Positions 29,671 to 39,330 are shown, counted from the stretch's first letter. The stretch: DNA of 64,000 bases from an uncultured Bacteroides sp. (GCA_945965395.1 CAMFND010000093.1:1-64000), one strand, 5' to 3'. The notes: generated by a model from the sequence alone, not told the origin. A program made the numbers and translations.

Positions 29671-29678
29671 CAAAAATA
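29671..29678 (-). promoter_or_regulatory. Promoter -7 box of the MFS gene
   Basis: CAAAAATA reads TATTTTTG on the minus strand, 28 bp before the ATG. Confidence 0.6.
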
Positions 29679-29951
29679 CGCAAAAAAACAAAAGCCCATA
29701 AAAACTTTGCGACAAAGCAAAATGAAAACAAATTCAGGATTCATACAATAACCTTATCAAATTATGCTTTCATTACTCCATAAATTACAAACTTATTACA
29801 CATTGCCCAGTTCTTACAACTCACACAAAATCAAGCAAAAAGGAATTTACTATTTCACAATTTCTTCCATATAGAGAAATAAAATAGTTAATTATTTATT
29901 GCCTAATTTGTTAAATCGCCTGCTATCCAATTATTCGGTAAAAAGATTTTT
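29679..29951. other. AT-rich divergent control region upstream of the TonB-dependent receptor
   Basis: About 270 bp between the MFS promoter and the receptor promoter with no credible ORF. It is strongly AT-rich. I see no long palindrome or array; regulatory sites for the receptor could be here but none can be identified. Confidence 0.5.
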
Positions 29952-29959
29952 TAACTTTG
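29952..29959 (+). promoter_or_regulatory. Promoter -7 box of the TonB-dependent receptor
   Basis: TAACTTTG matches TAnnTTTG and lies about 102 bp before the ATG, giving an AT-rich leader of roughly 95 nt. Confidence 0.65.
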
Positions 29960-30061
29960 CAACAGAAAAAACAAGTAATACAAAAAGATTCAACGAACTT
30001 AACTACAAAGTATTAAGCGAATTAAAACGCGAAAATAGATTTACAATTTAATTAAAATTTT

Positions 30062-33000
30062 ATGGTACATCATTCCAAATTCCTGTTTTCCGCATTAGTC
30101 GTTTCAGCCATGGCTGTTGGCGCAAATGCTCAGGTAACAACTTCTGCTATCAGCGGAAAAGTTTTAGATGAAACCAAAGCTCCGGTTATCGGTGCTACAG
30201 TGGTAGCTATCCACGAACCGTCAGGTACTCTCTACGGTGCAGTAACAAACGTAGATGGACGTTACACCATCCAAGGTATGCGTACCGGTGGTCCCTACAA
30301 AATTGAAATCTCATACGTAGGTTACAACAAAACTGCATTTACAGGTATTTCACTTGAACTGGGTAACACACTCAGCCTGAATGCCGAAATGAAACCAAGT
30401 TCAGAACTGTTGGACGAAGTAGTAGTCGTAGCTGATGCAAAAGCGAATGCCGGAGCTGCACACAACTTCTCTACACAGAAAATCGAAAACACTCCGACTG
30501 TCGACCGTAACGTGTACGACATCGTGAAGAACATGCCGATGGCCATGACTTCAAAGAACGGAGGTATCACATTCGCCGGTTCAAACAACCGTTACAACAG
30601 CTTCCAGATTGACGGTACAGTAAGTAACGACGTGTTCGGTTTGTCAGCATCTGGAACTAACGGTGGCCAGACAGGTGCCAACCCGATTTCAATGGATGCC
30701 ATCCAGGAAATTCAGGTAGTCGTTGCTCCTTTCGACGTACGTCAGAGCGGATTTACCGGAGGTGGTATCAATGCCATTACCAAGCAGGGTACTAACACCA
30801 CTCACGGTTCGGCTTACACTTACTTCAACAACCACAACATGTATGGCAAATACAGTGCCGTACGCGGTTATGAAAAATCTCCGCTCACTCAACAGTACAC
30901 TCGTACTTATGGTGGAACATTGGGCGGTGCCATCGTAAAAGACAAATTGTTCTACTTTGTAAGCGCAGAAGCGAAGAAAGAATCTTATCCTTCAAGCATT
31001 TACCCGGGATATACAACTTCCTACCTCACTTCGGACCAAGCTAAACAAATTGCTGATGCATATTACAATATGACAGGTTTCCAGGAGAATTACGCACAAC
31101 GTAACATTGACAACAAATCATTTGGCTTGTTAGCACGTATTGACTGGAACATCAACCAAAACCACAAATTGGCCTTACGCTATCAGCACAATAACTCTTA
31201 CGATGACAACTATGGAGTTGGTTCAACCAGCTATATGTTTGAAAACAGTGGTTACCGCATGAACAACAAAACCAATTCTATCGTAGCAGAGTTAACTTCT
31301 CATTTGGGACAGAATTTGTACAACGAGTTCCGTGCTTCTGCCAGCTTCATTCGTGACCACCGTGATGTAGCATACCAGGGACCAACTGTGCAAATCAGCA
31401 ATATTCCTGCACCGGACGGAACAAACATCACTGCCAACATCGGTACGGAATATTCTTCTGGAGCTAATTACTTGGATCAGGACATCTACACATTCGAAGA
31501 TAACCTTTCATGGTATTTGGGTAATCATACTCTGACATTCGGTACACACAATGAAATCTACAAGATGACAAACCTTTTCATCCAGGCTTCTAACGGTTCA
31601 TGGTACTATAATTCATTGGAAGATTTCGTTGCAGACAGACCTTATAAATATACTTATAAGTACACTGATCCAGACCTTACAGGTGGTAACACCAAATGGG
31701 CTCCGGCCATGAAGTCTGGTCAGTTCGGATTCTATGCACAAGACAAATGGGATATCAATAACAACTTCAATCTGACATACGGTTTGCGTATCGACATTCC
31801 GGTTATCTTCAATAATCCGACTACAAACGATGCATTCAACCAGTTTGCTGAATCACAGAATCTGAACGCACGTGTAGGTCAGAATCCTAGTGCAAAAGTC
31901 TTGTTCTCACCGCGTGTAGGTTTCCGTTGGTACACTAATGATTCACATAACACATTGCTCCGCGGTGGTATCGGTATCTTCACAGGACGTGTACCGTTCG
32001 TATGGCTGTCTAATGCTTTCAATAACACTGGTATGGAAAGCAAAGGAACCACAATTACTCCAGAAGATGCAGACGGAAACTACACTTACGACGCACCGAA
32101 ACTGGGAGAATATGCAGACAATCCGCTGGGAGCAGCTAATTCACAAAGCGGTGCTTCTGCAAAACCAGACATTGTAACTGTAGACAAGAACTTCAAATAC
32201 CCGCAAGTATTTCGTATGAACCTTGCATTGGAGCAAAGACTGCCGGGTGATGTAAAGATGACATTGGAAGGTATCTACTCAAAGACCATGAACAATGTAT
32301 TCTTTGAAAATCTGGCACTGACTCAAAGTGGTAACAAGGTATATGCTGTAGCTGGAAATGAAGCATCTGCAGCTCCTTACTATAAGTTCAATTCAGGCAA
32401 CTACTACAGCATCATCAATCTGAAGAATACAAACAAAGGTTATACTTATGCGCTGTCTGCCCTGCTTGAAAAACATTTCAACTTTGGTTTGGACTTGTCT
32501 GCATCATACACTTTTGGACATGCAAAATCTGTAAACGATGGAACAAGCTCTGTAGCTTATTCTAACTGGAAGTACAACTACTCTGTAGACACCAACTCTG
32601 GAAATGAACTTGGTTTCTCTAAATTTGACATCCCCCACCGTGTAATGGTTCAGGCTTCTTACAACAGTCCGAAATACTGGAATGGATGGACAAGTACTAC
32701 TGTATCTGTTATCTACAACGGATTCTCAGGAAGTCGCTATAGCCTAACAATGAACGAAAAATCTGACTACAACGGTGACAAATGGTCTGGCAACTCTTTG
32801 CTCTACATCCCGACTAACGAAGAATTGAGCAAAATGAACTTCGTAGACATTACCGACAAACAAGGAAATGTAACAATGACTGCTGAAGAAAGCCGTGAAG
32901 CATTCAAGCAGTGGATTGAAAACGATAGCTACGCCAAAAACCACAGAGGTCAGTATGCAGAACGTAACTCTAACCTGAGCAACTGGGAACATGAAATCGA

Positions 33001-33271
33001 TTTACACTTAGCACAAACTATCTACAATGTGCAAGGAATTGGGAAACTAGAATTTACATTCGATATCATCAACTTCGCTAATATGTTGAACAAGAAATGG
33101 GGAGCAAGCTATAGCTCAGCTTATAACTTATCACCGCTGACTATGACAGGACTTTCTACAGATGCAGATGGAAATAAAATCGCATCTTTCTCTTACAACA
33201 AAGCTGAAATCCAGAAGAGCGACATCAGCTCACGCTGGCACTGCCAGGTGGGTGTAAGACTGACTTTCTAA
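30062..33271 (+). CDS. TonB-dependent receptor, Oar-like
   Basis: A 1069-residue outer-membrane protein. Order: signal peptide ending AVGANAQ, a carboxypeptidase-regulatory-like domain (ISGKVLDETKAPVIGATV) at about 30-115, a plug domain beginning near LLDEVVVVADAKANAG, and a large 22-strand-type barrel ending in an aromatic residue (CQVGVRLTF). The pattern matches Oar-type receptors (large barrels without a SusD partner), and no susD gene is adjacent. Codon use is strongly biased, so it is probably abundant. A terminator lies just downstream. The cargo (peptide, nucleotide, metal chelate) is unknown. Confidence 0.92.
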   Translation: MVHHSKFLFSALVVSAMAVGANAQVTTSAISGKVLDETKAPVIGATVVAIHEPSGTLYGAVTNVDGRYTIQGMRTGGPYKIEISYVGYNKTAFTGISLELGNTLSLNAEMKPSSELLDEVVVVADAKANAGAAHNFSTQKIENTPTVDRNVYDIVKNMPMAMTSKNGGITFAGSNNRYNSFQIDGTVSNDVFGLSASGTNGGQTGANPISMDAIQEIQVVVAPFDVRQSGFTGGGINAITKQGTNTTHGSAYTYFNNHNMYGKYSAVRGYEKSPLTQQYTRTYGGTLGGAIVKDKLFYFVSAEAKKESYPSSIYPGYTTSYLTSDQAKQIADAYYNMTGFQENYAQRNIDNKSFGLLARIDWNINQNHKLALRYQHNNSYDDNYGVGSTSYMFENSGYRMNNKTNSIVAELTSHLGQNLYNEFRASASFIRDHRDVAYQGPTVQISNIPAPDGTNITANIGTEYSSGANYLDQDIYTFEDNLSWYLGNHTLTFGTHNEIYKMTNLFIQASNGSWYYNSLEDFVADRPYKYTYKYTDPDLTGGNTKWAPAMKSGQFGFYAQDKWDINNNFNLTYGLRIDIPVIFNNPTTNDAFNQFAESQNLNARVGQNPSAKVLFSPRVGFRWYTNDSHNTLLRGGIGIFTGRVPFVWLSNAFNNTGMESKGTTITPEDADGNYTYDAPKLGEYADNPLGAANSQSGASAKPDIVTVDKNFKYPQVFRMNLALEQRLPGDVKMTLEGIYSKTMNNVFFENLALTQSGNKVYAVAGNEASAAPYYKFNSGNYYSIINLKNTNKGYTYALSALLEKHFNFGLDLSASYTFGHAKSVNDGTSSVAYSNWKYNYSVDTNSGNELGFSKFDIPHRVMVQASYNSPKYWNGWTSTTVSVIYNGFSGSRYSLTMNEKSDYNGDKWSGNSLLYIPTNEELSKMNFVDITDKQGNVTMTAEESREAFKQWIENDSYAKNHRGQYAERNSNLSNWEHEIDLHLAQTIYNVQGIGKLEFTFDIINFANMLNKKWGASYSSAYNLSPLTMTGLSTDADGNKIASFSYNKAEIQKSDISSRWHCQVGVRLTF

Positions 33272-33293
33272 TGAAAGACTAACCCTTTACATA

Positions 33294-33341
33294 AAAGGTG
33301 TATTGCCCACAAAAGAACGGCAATACACCTTTCTTTTTTAT
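33294..33341 (+). terminator. Terminator after the TonB-dependent receptor
   Basis: A perfect 14-bp stem (AAAGGTGTATTGCC at 33294-33307 with its complement at 33319-33332), an 11-base loop and TTCTTTTTT. Confidence 0.92.
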
Positions 33342-33365
33342 CACCCTCTAACAATAACCAGACTT

Positions 33366-34553
33366 ATGAAAAAACTTATCTCGCTGTGTATAATGTGGTG
33401 CATCTGCCTCTCTATCTGGGCCGGAAAGCACTACACCGTCATTGTATCCCTCGACGGGTTCCGCTGGGACTACCCGCAGATGTACGACACGCCGTTCTTC
33501 GACCGAATGGCTCGTGAAGGTGTAAAGGCCACCATGATTCCATCATTCCCTTCGAAGACCTTCCCCAACCATTACACCATTGCTACGGGACTGGTGCCCG
33601 ACCACCATGGTATCGTAGCCAATACCTTCTGGGACCCACAGCGCCAGGAGCTTTACAAAATGAGCAACCTGAAAACCCGCAACGATGCGTCTTATTATGG
33701 CGGAGAACCTATCTGGATTACCGCACAGAAGCAGGGCATCAAGACGGGAAACATCTACTGGGTAGGCTCTGACATTGCCGTAAAAGGACAGCACCCCACC
33801 TACTATCACGTGTACGACCAGAAACCACGGCTCACCCAGACGGAGCGTGTGGCAGAGGCACTGAGAATGCTGAAGCTGCCGGAAGAAGAACGTCCCCAGT
33901 TGGTTATGATTTATTTCGAAGATTCTGATACCTACGGACACACTTATAGTCCGCACAGCAAGGAAACACGCCGCTGCGTGGAAGAGCTGGATGCCCTAAT
34001 GAAATACTTATGGGAAGGACTTCAAAGCTTACCTTTCGGAAAGGACATCAACCTGATTGTGACGTCCGACCACGGAATGGCGACTGTCAGCGCAGACCGC
34101 TTTGTACCCATCAAGCACCTGTTGAACGAAAAATGGTATTCCTTGATTGACGGGAATCTTCCGGCACAGATTTATACGAAACCGGAATACCGCGACTCCG
34201 TGTATCAGGCACTACAGGGACTGAATCACGTACGGGTATGGAAAAAAGAAGATATTCCTGCTTATTTGAACTATGGAAGCAATCCGCGTGTGGGCGACAT
34301 CATTGTGCTGCCTGATTTAGGCTGGCTGGTGGAGGAAGGCAACAAGACGCTGCCAGGTGCCCATGGATTCGACCCAACCTACGACGATATGCAGGTGATG
34401 TTCCGGGCATGCGGACCGGATTTCAAGAAAGGATACGAAGCCCCGAAGTTCCGAAATGTATCGATTTATTCCTTACTGGCCCGTCTGCTCCACATTACTC
34501 CAGAAAAGACAGACGGATGCCTGGAAGAGGTTGAAAATATGCTGATTCAGTGA
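33366..34553 (+). CDS. Alkaline-phosphatase-superfamily nucleotide pyrophosphatase/phosphodiesterase (NPP type)
   Basis: A 395-residue exported metal-dependent phosphodiesterase. I start at ATG 33366 (MKKLISLCIMW), which begins a signal peptide ending at WAGKHYT; the track start lies inside the terminator. Two-zinc site residues are visible: SLDGFRWDY (Asp), the nucleophile threonine in FPSKTFPNHYT, YFEDSDTYGHTYSP (Asp, His), TSDHGMA and the final LPGAHGFDP. Members hydrolyse nucleotide or lipid-headgroup phosphodiesters. Its position after the receptor suggests periplasmic processing of an imported phosphate ester, but it is transcribed past a terminator. Confidence 0.9.
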   Translation: MKKLISLCIMWCICLSIWAGKHYTVIVSLDGFRWDYPQMYDTPFFDRMAREGVKATMIPSFPSKTFPNHYTIATGLVPDHHGIVANTFWDPQRQELYKMSNLKTRNDASYYGGEPIWITAQKQGIKTGNIYWVGSDIAVKGQHPTYYHVYDQKPRLTQTERVAEALRMLKLPEEERPQLVMIYFEDSDTYGHTYSPHSKETRRCVEELDALMKYLWEGLQSLPFGKDINLIVTSDHGMATVSADRFVPIKHLLNEKWYSLIDGNLPAQIYTKPEYRDSVYQALQGLNHVRVWKKEDIPAYLNYGSNPRVGDIIVLPDLGWLVEEGNKTLPGAHGFDPTYDDMQVMFRACGPDFKKGYEAPKFRNVSIYSLLARLLHITPEKTDGCLEEVENMLIQ

Positions 34554-34774
34554 TATTTTCCACATCTTTTGGAAAGAAAAAAGAATTGATTGCATTCATT
34601 TTACTAAGCTAATTTACATTTTTCACAACTTTCATCAAAGGGTTTCACACTTCAAAAATTTAATCACCCTAAAATGTTAAAAAAGCATTTTACCAATAAA
34701 CCACGAGAGGGATTCATTGTCTTAAAGCCGTAAGTGCACTGAAAATGATTATTCACTTTTAAATTTTGACCACA

Positions 34775-35332
34775 ATGAAAACAACTCGTTTATTATCTAC
34801 ATTGATTCTTACCGTATGTTTAGGTTTTGGAAGCGTAATGGCACAAAATGCTGTACGTCAGGTTTGTCCGGAAAAAGTTGAAAGACCTTGCAAGGTAAAA
34901 CTCACTCCGGAACAACGCATGGAGGCACAGGCTCAACGTATGGGAAAACAACTGATGCTGGACGATGCCAAATTAGCTCAGTTTACTTCTCTCTACAAAG
35001 AATACCTGACTGCCTTGAAAGAATGCCGTCCGGCCACAAAAGAAAATAAAGTAAAACCGTGCGAACGTACTGACGCGCAGATTCAGCAGGACATCGAACA
35101 GCGCTTTGAAGTTCGTCAGAAAGTGCTCGATACCCAGAAAAAGTACTATGCTTCATTCAAGAAAATACTGAATGCCCGCCAGCTGGAAAAGGTATTCAGC
35201 ATGCCTCGCCCTGGAAAAGTGCACAAAGGAAACTTTCCGATGAGACATGGGAAAATGGGTAAGCCGGGAAAGATGCCCGCTCCGGGATGTCCGAATGCAT
35301 GTCCGGCATGTCCTCAGGCTCCTAACAAATAA
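34775..35332 (+). CDS. Small periplasmic Spy/CpxP-like helical protein (DUF4890-like)
   Basis: About 185 residues after choosing ATG 34775 (MKTTRLLSTLIL) in place of a TTG. Signal peptide ends at GSVMAQ. The mature protein is a charged helical hairpin containing LTPEQRMEAQAQRMGKQLML and a second helix IEQRFEVRQKVLDTQKKYYASFKKILNARQ, the arrangement seen in Spy/CpxP-type chaperone-like proteins and the Bacteroidales DUF4890 set. The tail is basic, Gly/Pro/Met rich and ends in a cysteine cluster (CPNACPACPQ), which could bind metal. It is preceded by 220 bp of AT-rich sequence and followed by a strong terminator. Confidence 0.75.
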   Translation: MKTTRLLSTLILTVCLGFGSVMAQNAVRQVCPEKVERPCKVKLTPEQRMEAQAQRMGKQLMLDDAKLAQFTSLYKEYLTALKECRPATKENKVKPCERTDAQIQQDIEQRFEVRQKVLDTQKKYYASFKKILNARQLEKVFSMPRPGKVHKGNFPMRHGKMGKPGKMPAPGCPNACPACPQAPNK

Positions 35333-35358
35333 CTTACTATAATTATCACTAACCGCAA

Positions 35359-35412
35359 AAGCGCGGAACTCTCACGGTGTCGGGAGACACTGAAGAGTTC
35401 CGCGCTTCTTTT
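35359..35412. terminator. Bidirectional nested-hairpin terminator
   Basis: A 14-bp GC-rich outer stem (AAGCGCGGAACTCT, 35359-35372, with 35394-35407) encloses a second small hairpin, GTGTC-ggga-GACAC. It sits between convergent genes and is followed by TCTTTT on the plus strand. Confidence 0.92.
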
Positions 35413-35441
35413 ATGTATGCTTTCCGTAAAGGAAAGTGATA

Positions 35442-36647
35442 TTAGTTTTTCTGCTGCATCATGTGGCGGGCATAGAACCACACCACTACATAGCCGACGA
35501 AAGGTACGATGAATGCCCAGTGCATATCGGCATAATCGCCCACCAGTCCCATGAGTACCGGACCTACGGCACCGCCCACCGGCGACATCATCAGGAAAGA
35601 AGAGGCACGCTTCGTATGGCTGCCCAAACCTTTCAGGGAGAGAGCAAAAATAGTGGGGAACATAATGGCTTCGAAGGCATAGCCGCAAAGCAGGGCTACG
35701 AACGACACGAAGCCTAAATCCAAAATCACCAGCAGCGTAGTGATAACCGTTCCCGTGGCACACCAGAAGAGCATCTTCTCGGCACGGATGCGGCGCATAA
35801 TCCAACTCCCCACGAAACGTCCCACCATGAACAGTCCCAATCCGCCGAACGAAAGTACCAGCGAGGCATCGCGGGCATTCATCCAACCGACCTCCGTCAC
35901 GTAGTTGATAAAGAAACTATTGATGGAAATCTCAGATACCTCGTAGGCAAACAGCGCTACCAGTCCGAACACAAAAAGCTTATGCGCCCACAGACCTACA
36001 CGATGACCTTCGCTATCCACTTCCTCCTCATGAGGAATTTCCGGCAGACGTACGCGCATAAAGGCCAATGCGACCAGCAGGACAATTACTCCCATCACCG
36101 CATACGGAAGAGCCACATTACCACTAGCTCCTTTCTCTTCATCCGAGAAAAGCAAGAGGCCGGCCAAAATCGGTGCAAAGATACATCCCAATCCGTTGAA
36201 TGACTGGGCAAAGTTTAATCGGCTGGCAGCCGTTTCCCGTACTCCTAACTCGGTTACATATGGATTAGCGGCCGTTTCCAGGAAGGTCAGTCCGCACCCG
36301 ATGACGAATAACGAGAACAGGAACATATTAAACGAAGCTATATATTGTCCGGGAATGAACAGCAACGAGCCTATTCCGTAGAGCAACAAACCAAGCACCA
36401 CACCCTTACGGTATCCATGACGGTTGATAAACAATCCAGCCGGAATGGCCATGATGAAATATCCCATGTACATCGTGGCCTGAATCATGGCTGAATGGGT
36501 ACGGGTAATGGTAAGCAGCTCCTGGAAATGCTTGTTCAGCACGTCCAGAATGGCATGAGCAAATCCCCACAGGAAAAAGAGGGACGTAATCAGTACAAAG
36601 GGGAACAGGTATTGGCGTTCCACCAGGGCAATTCCTTTTTTCTTCAT
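35442..36647 (-). CDS. MFS sugar carrier of the FucP/GluP family
   Basis: A 401-residue inner-membrane carrier with twelve hydrophobic segments, FucP-like by LITSLFFLWGFAHAILDVLNKHFQ and FLETAANPYVTELG. I start at ATG 36647, placed after an AGGAGGGG ribosome site; the track start overlaps the upstream gene. The carrier ends the long leftward operon with the CDP-alcohol transferase genes, 13 bases after the HAD gene. Its sugar or polyol might feed that pathway, but simple read-through grouping is equally possible. Confidence 0.88.
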   Translation of the reverse strand: MKKKGIALVERQYLFPFVLITSLFFLWGFAHAILDVLNKHFQELLTITRTHSAMIQATMYMGYFIMAIPAGLFINRHGYRKGVVLGLLLYGIGSLLFIPGQYIASFNMFLFSLFVIGCGLTFLETAANPYVTELGVRETAASRLNFAQSFNGLGCIFAPILAGLLLFSDEEKGASGNVALPYAVMGVIVLLVALAFMRVRLPEIPHEEEVDSEGHRVGLWAHKLFVFGLVALFAYEVSEISINSFFINYVTEVGWMNARDASLVLSFGGLGLFMVGRFVGSWIMRRIRAEKMLFWCATGTVITTLLVILDLGFVSFVALLCGYAFEAIMFPTIFALSLKGLGSHTKRASSFLMMSPVGGAVGPVLMGLVGDYADMHWAFIVPFVGYVVVWFYARHMMQQKN

Positions 36648-36660
36648 CCGTGCCCCTCCT

Positions 36661-37383
36661 TTATACATACGACAAGAGTTCCGGCAAATCGGTGATGATT
36701 ACATCCGGAAGTGCTTCATCTATTTCCTCGTTGCCCCAGCCTTCACCTTTCAGCCAGGCTACCTTGCAACCCACGGTTTTTGCAGGCACCACGTCCTTGG
36801 AGAAGGAATCGCCCACCACCAGCACATTCTCGGCAGGCAGTCCCATGGCTTCCACACCCAGGCGATAGATGGCAGGATCGGGCTTGCGCACTCCCACTAC
36901 CGACGATTCGATGATGTCGGCAAAGAAATCAAACAAGCCGAAGTCTTTCAGAATGGTCTGGATATTTCCATAGAAATTGGATACCAGCACCAGCTTGTAA
37001 CGTTCAGAAAGTGCCTTCACTACGGGACGGGTACGTTCCAGCACGTCCAGTACATAACGGTAACAGCTGTCGGCCACTTTTTCAGCATAGTTTTCCCGAC
37101 GGGCTTCTTCTCCGTCCAACTTACCTTGTTCCACCAGGTACTTCACCTGAATATCGGTCTTGATGCGCAACACATCGTGGAAGTTATGCTCCGGCTTGAC
37201 CAATGGCACACGGGCCAGCGTACGTTCTCCATGCACGTATGCCTCGCGGAAACTTGCCTTGTCAACCGGCACCTGAAACTCTTCATACTTGCTCCACAAT
37301 ACTTCCGCCCAATGACGGCTGTTCGTATCAATTGTGCCTCCGTAATCAAAGATTACGCCTTTTACATCTGTCAGTTTACTCAT
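36661..37383 (-). CDS. HAD-superfamily hydrolase with altered motif I
   Basis: A 240-residue HAD protein with a helical cap. Motif I reads FDYGGTID: the nucleophile Asp is present, but the second Asp (the usual general acid) is glycine. Motif II is LVLVSNFYGN, motif III GVRKPDPAIY and motif IV VVGDSFSKDVVPA. It may be a phosphatase of reduced or different chemistry. It overlaps the flippase-like gene by 8 bases and is therefore a member of the headgroup-type operon, where dephosphorylation of an intermediate would fit. Confidence 0.88.
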   Translation of the reverse strand: MSKLTDVKGVIFDYGGTIDTNSRHWAEVLWSKYEEFQVPVDKASFREAYVHGERTLARVPLVKPEHNFHDVLRIKTDIQVKYLVEQGKLDGEEARRENYAEKVADSCYRYVLDVLERTRPVVKALSERYKLVLVSNFYGNIQTILKDFGLFDFFADIIESSVVGVRKPDPAIYRLGVEAMGLPAENVLVVGDSFSKDVVPAKTVGCKVAWLKGEGWGNEEIDEALPDVIITDLPELLSYV

Positions 37384-38386
37384 CTTTAGTCTTATTTGGG
37401 GTGCCGTTGCCGACCTTCATCAGCAACACGCCAATTACAATCCATATCAATTCACGCACACGGGTAATCAGTCCCGTATAGATGCCAAACGCACTCGGAA
37501 TGGCCAATCCGCCTACCGCCAGCGCAAATCCTCCCTCGCGCGCCCCAAGCTGCATGGGCGAGAAGAAGAACAGGTTGGCAAACAAGGAAGTGAAGGCCAT
37601 AATCAGGATACAAGCCAGGAAGCTCACATGGTCGGTCAGAATGTTCAGGATAAAGAACACTTCGGCACAACCTACTATACGTGCCATGAACTCCAGTCCC
37701 AGTGCTACATAAAACGTACTTTTCCGTTGCTTGTGCAATTCGGCAATCTGTGCGTCTACCCGCTCCAATGTTTCTCTCTTTTCGGTCAGGAAACGGCTGG
37801 CCCAGCGCTTCACATAAGGCACGTGACACAACAGCTTGAACGTGCGCACCGCCATCCCGTTGCGGTATCCTTTCATAAAGAAATAAATGGCCAGCAGGCA
37901 GACAAACACCACTACCGCCAGCATGATGCCCAGTCCCCAGTTCATCGGCTCAAAAATCACAAAGAGCACCGCCGATACCAGCCAGAACCAAAAATGAGAG
38001 AAAATATGCATCATCACATAAAGAATAACCGATGAGGTAGCCTTGCTGGCACCTACATAAGGCGTAAGCTCCATGATGCGGTATGGCTCACCGCCCATCA
38101 GCCCCACCGGAGTGGCATAGTTCAGGGCAAAACCGGATACGGTCAGCTTATAGACCTTCCAGAAGGGCACCTTGGCATGTTTCCCGTCGCGGATAATGAC
38201 ATACCATGACCAGGCATTCAGATAATAGATGAACACCCACAGAAGAATCACGGCCGGAAACCACACTCCTGCCTTGCGCAAGTTCTGCCACAGCTCCTGA
38301 TAGTCCATATCGAACGTGCAGAGCATGACCACAATGGCAAAGATGCCGAAAAACCAGAATATATTCCGAAACTTTTCCTTCATCAC
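37376..38386 (-). CDS. Flippase-like membrane protein (lysylphosphatidylglycerol synthase TM region/UPF0104 fold)
   Basis: A 336-residue integral membrane protein with eight or nine hydrophobic segments, similar to the membrane part of MprF and to YbhN. The family motif FALNYATPVGLMGGEPYRIMEL (shown in part) is in the first third; PMQLGAREGGFALAVGGL is near the C-terminus. Such proteins move or help move lipids or lipid-linked groups across the inner membrane. It overlaps the CDP-alcohol transferase gene by four bases and the HAD gene by eight, tying it to the same pathway. Confidence 0.88.
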   Translation of the reverse strand: MMKEKFRNIFWFFGIFAIVVMLCTFDMDYQELWQNLRKAGVWFPAVILLWVFIYYLNAWSWYVIIRDGKHAKVPFWKVYKLTVSGFALNYATPVGLMGGEPYRIMELTPYVGASKATSSVILYVMMHIFSHFWFWLVSAVLFVIFEPMNWGLGIMLAVVVFVCLLAIYFFMKGYRNGMAVRTFKLLCHVPYVKRWASRFLTEKRETLERVDAQIAELHKQRKSTFYVALGLEFMARIVGCAEVFFILNILTDHVSFLACILIMAFTSLFANLFFFSPMQLGAREGGFALAVGGLAIPSAFGIYTGLITRVRELIWIVIGVLLMKVGNGTPNKTKDE

Positions 38387-39330
38387 TTGGCGTATTTATG
38401 GTAAAGGAAAGCGCACAAGGCTTCATGACGACGACGCATGTACACAAACAGGCTGGTCATCACCACTATCTCGAAAATGAAATACAACCACGGCTCTCTT
38501 ATAAGCAGGCTGATGTAAAGAGCTATCGCGCGGGTATTGAATGTCAGGATGTTGGTGTACTTCATCAACGGCAAGCTCAAGGCACGGAACTCATCGCGCA
38601 ACTCCTGAGGAATGTTGTCACCGTAACGTTCCTGCACAAAGGAGTAAAAACGCTGGAAATTGGGAGTCATCTGTTCCTGCTTGCGGGTATAGTTGCCATA
38701 GAAATACAGGAAGGCCTTCCACCAGAAGTTGCCTTTCCACGGCAGACCATGGAAAATCTCACGTTGCTGCTTGAAATTATCCAGCTCACTACCCGCCTTT
38801 CCCTTCAGAAAGAACAAGTGGATGTTACGGTAATAATCGGCCAGCGTGCATTGCTTACTATGGCACACTGTACCAGAGAAGCAGGCTATCAGCCAGATAT
38901 AAATGCTCCAGGTCTGTCCGGAAGCCTCTCCCAGATGAAAAGGAAGCGGCTGGTTCATCAGGCGCAGACAGATGGCGACATAGATGGTGAAGAACCAAAG
39001 GTCGCCGGCAAATCCGTCGAGCATACGTCCCCAGCGGGTTTTCTTGCCGGTCATACGTGCCAGCTGCCCGTCGCAGCTATCATAATGGTTGGCCCACATC
39101 AGCAGGAAAATACCAATCAGCGTGTGCGTCATGTCGGGATAGTAAAACATCACTCCTGCCGCTACTCCTAAAATGATGGACAAGATGGTCACTACATTAG
39201 GATGTACCCCGAAACGCTGGAAAAACAACGCCCACACATAACCTATCGGGCGATTGAAATGGATGTCCAGAAACTCTTCTGTATCCATGGACTTGAAAGA
39301 AGCCTCTACTCCTTTTTTCTCCGTACTCAT
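38383..39330 (-). CDS. CDP-alcohol phosphotransferase family protein
   Basis: A 315-residue membrane enzyme with a CDP-alcohol phosphotransferase signature, DSCDGQLARMTGKKTRWG, followed by RMLDGFAGD. The family consensus is DxxDGxxAR-x8-GxxxDxxxD; here the last aspartate lies one residue later than usual. Members transfer a phospho-alcohol between CMP and a lipid or small alcohol. A hydrophilic segment of about 100 residues splits the later membrane helices, which is longer than in PgsA-type enzymes. One-base overlap with the ATP-grasp gene. Substrates unknown. Confidence 0.88.
   Translation of the reverse strand: MSTEKKGVEASFKSMDTEEFLDIHFNRPIGYVWALFFQRFGVHPNVVTILSIILGVAAGVMFYYPDMTHTLIGIFLLMWANHYDSCDGQLARMTGKKTRWGRMLDGFAGDLWFFTIYVAICLRLMNQPLPFHLGEASGQTWSIYIWLIACFSGTVCHSKQCTLADYYRNIHLFFLKGKAGSELDNFKQQREIFHGLPWKGNFWWKAFLYFYGNYTRKQEQMTPNFQRFYSFVQERYGDNIPQELRDEFRALSLPLMKYTNILTFNTRAIALYISLLIREPWLYFIFEIVVMTSLFVYMRRRHEALCAFLYHKYAK

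Noticed and set aside
38398-39171. A 257-codon plus-strand ORF opposite the CDP-alcohol transferase gene.
   Set aside because: It is the reverse complement of a conserved transferase, with no recognisable domain or start signal.
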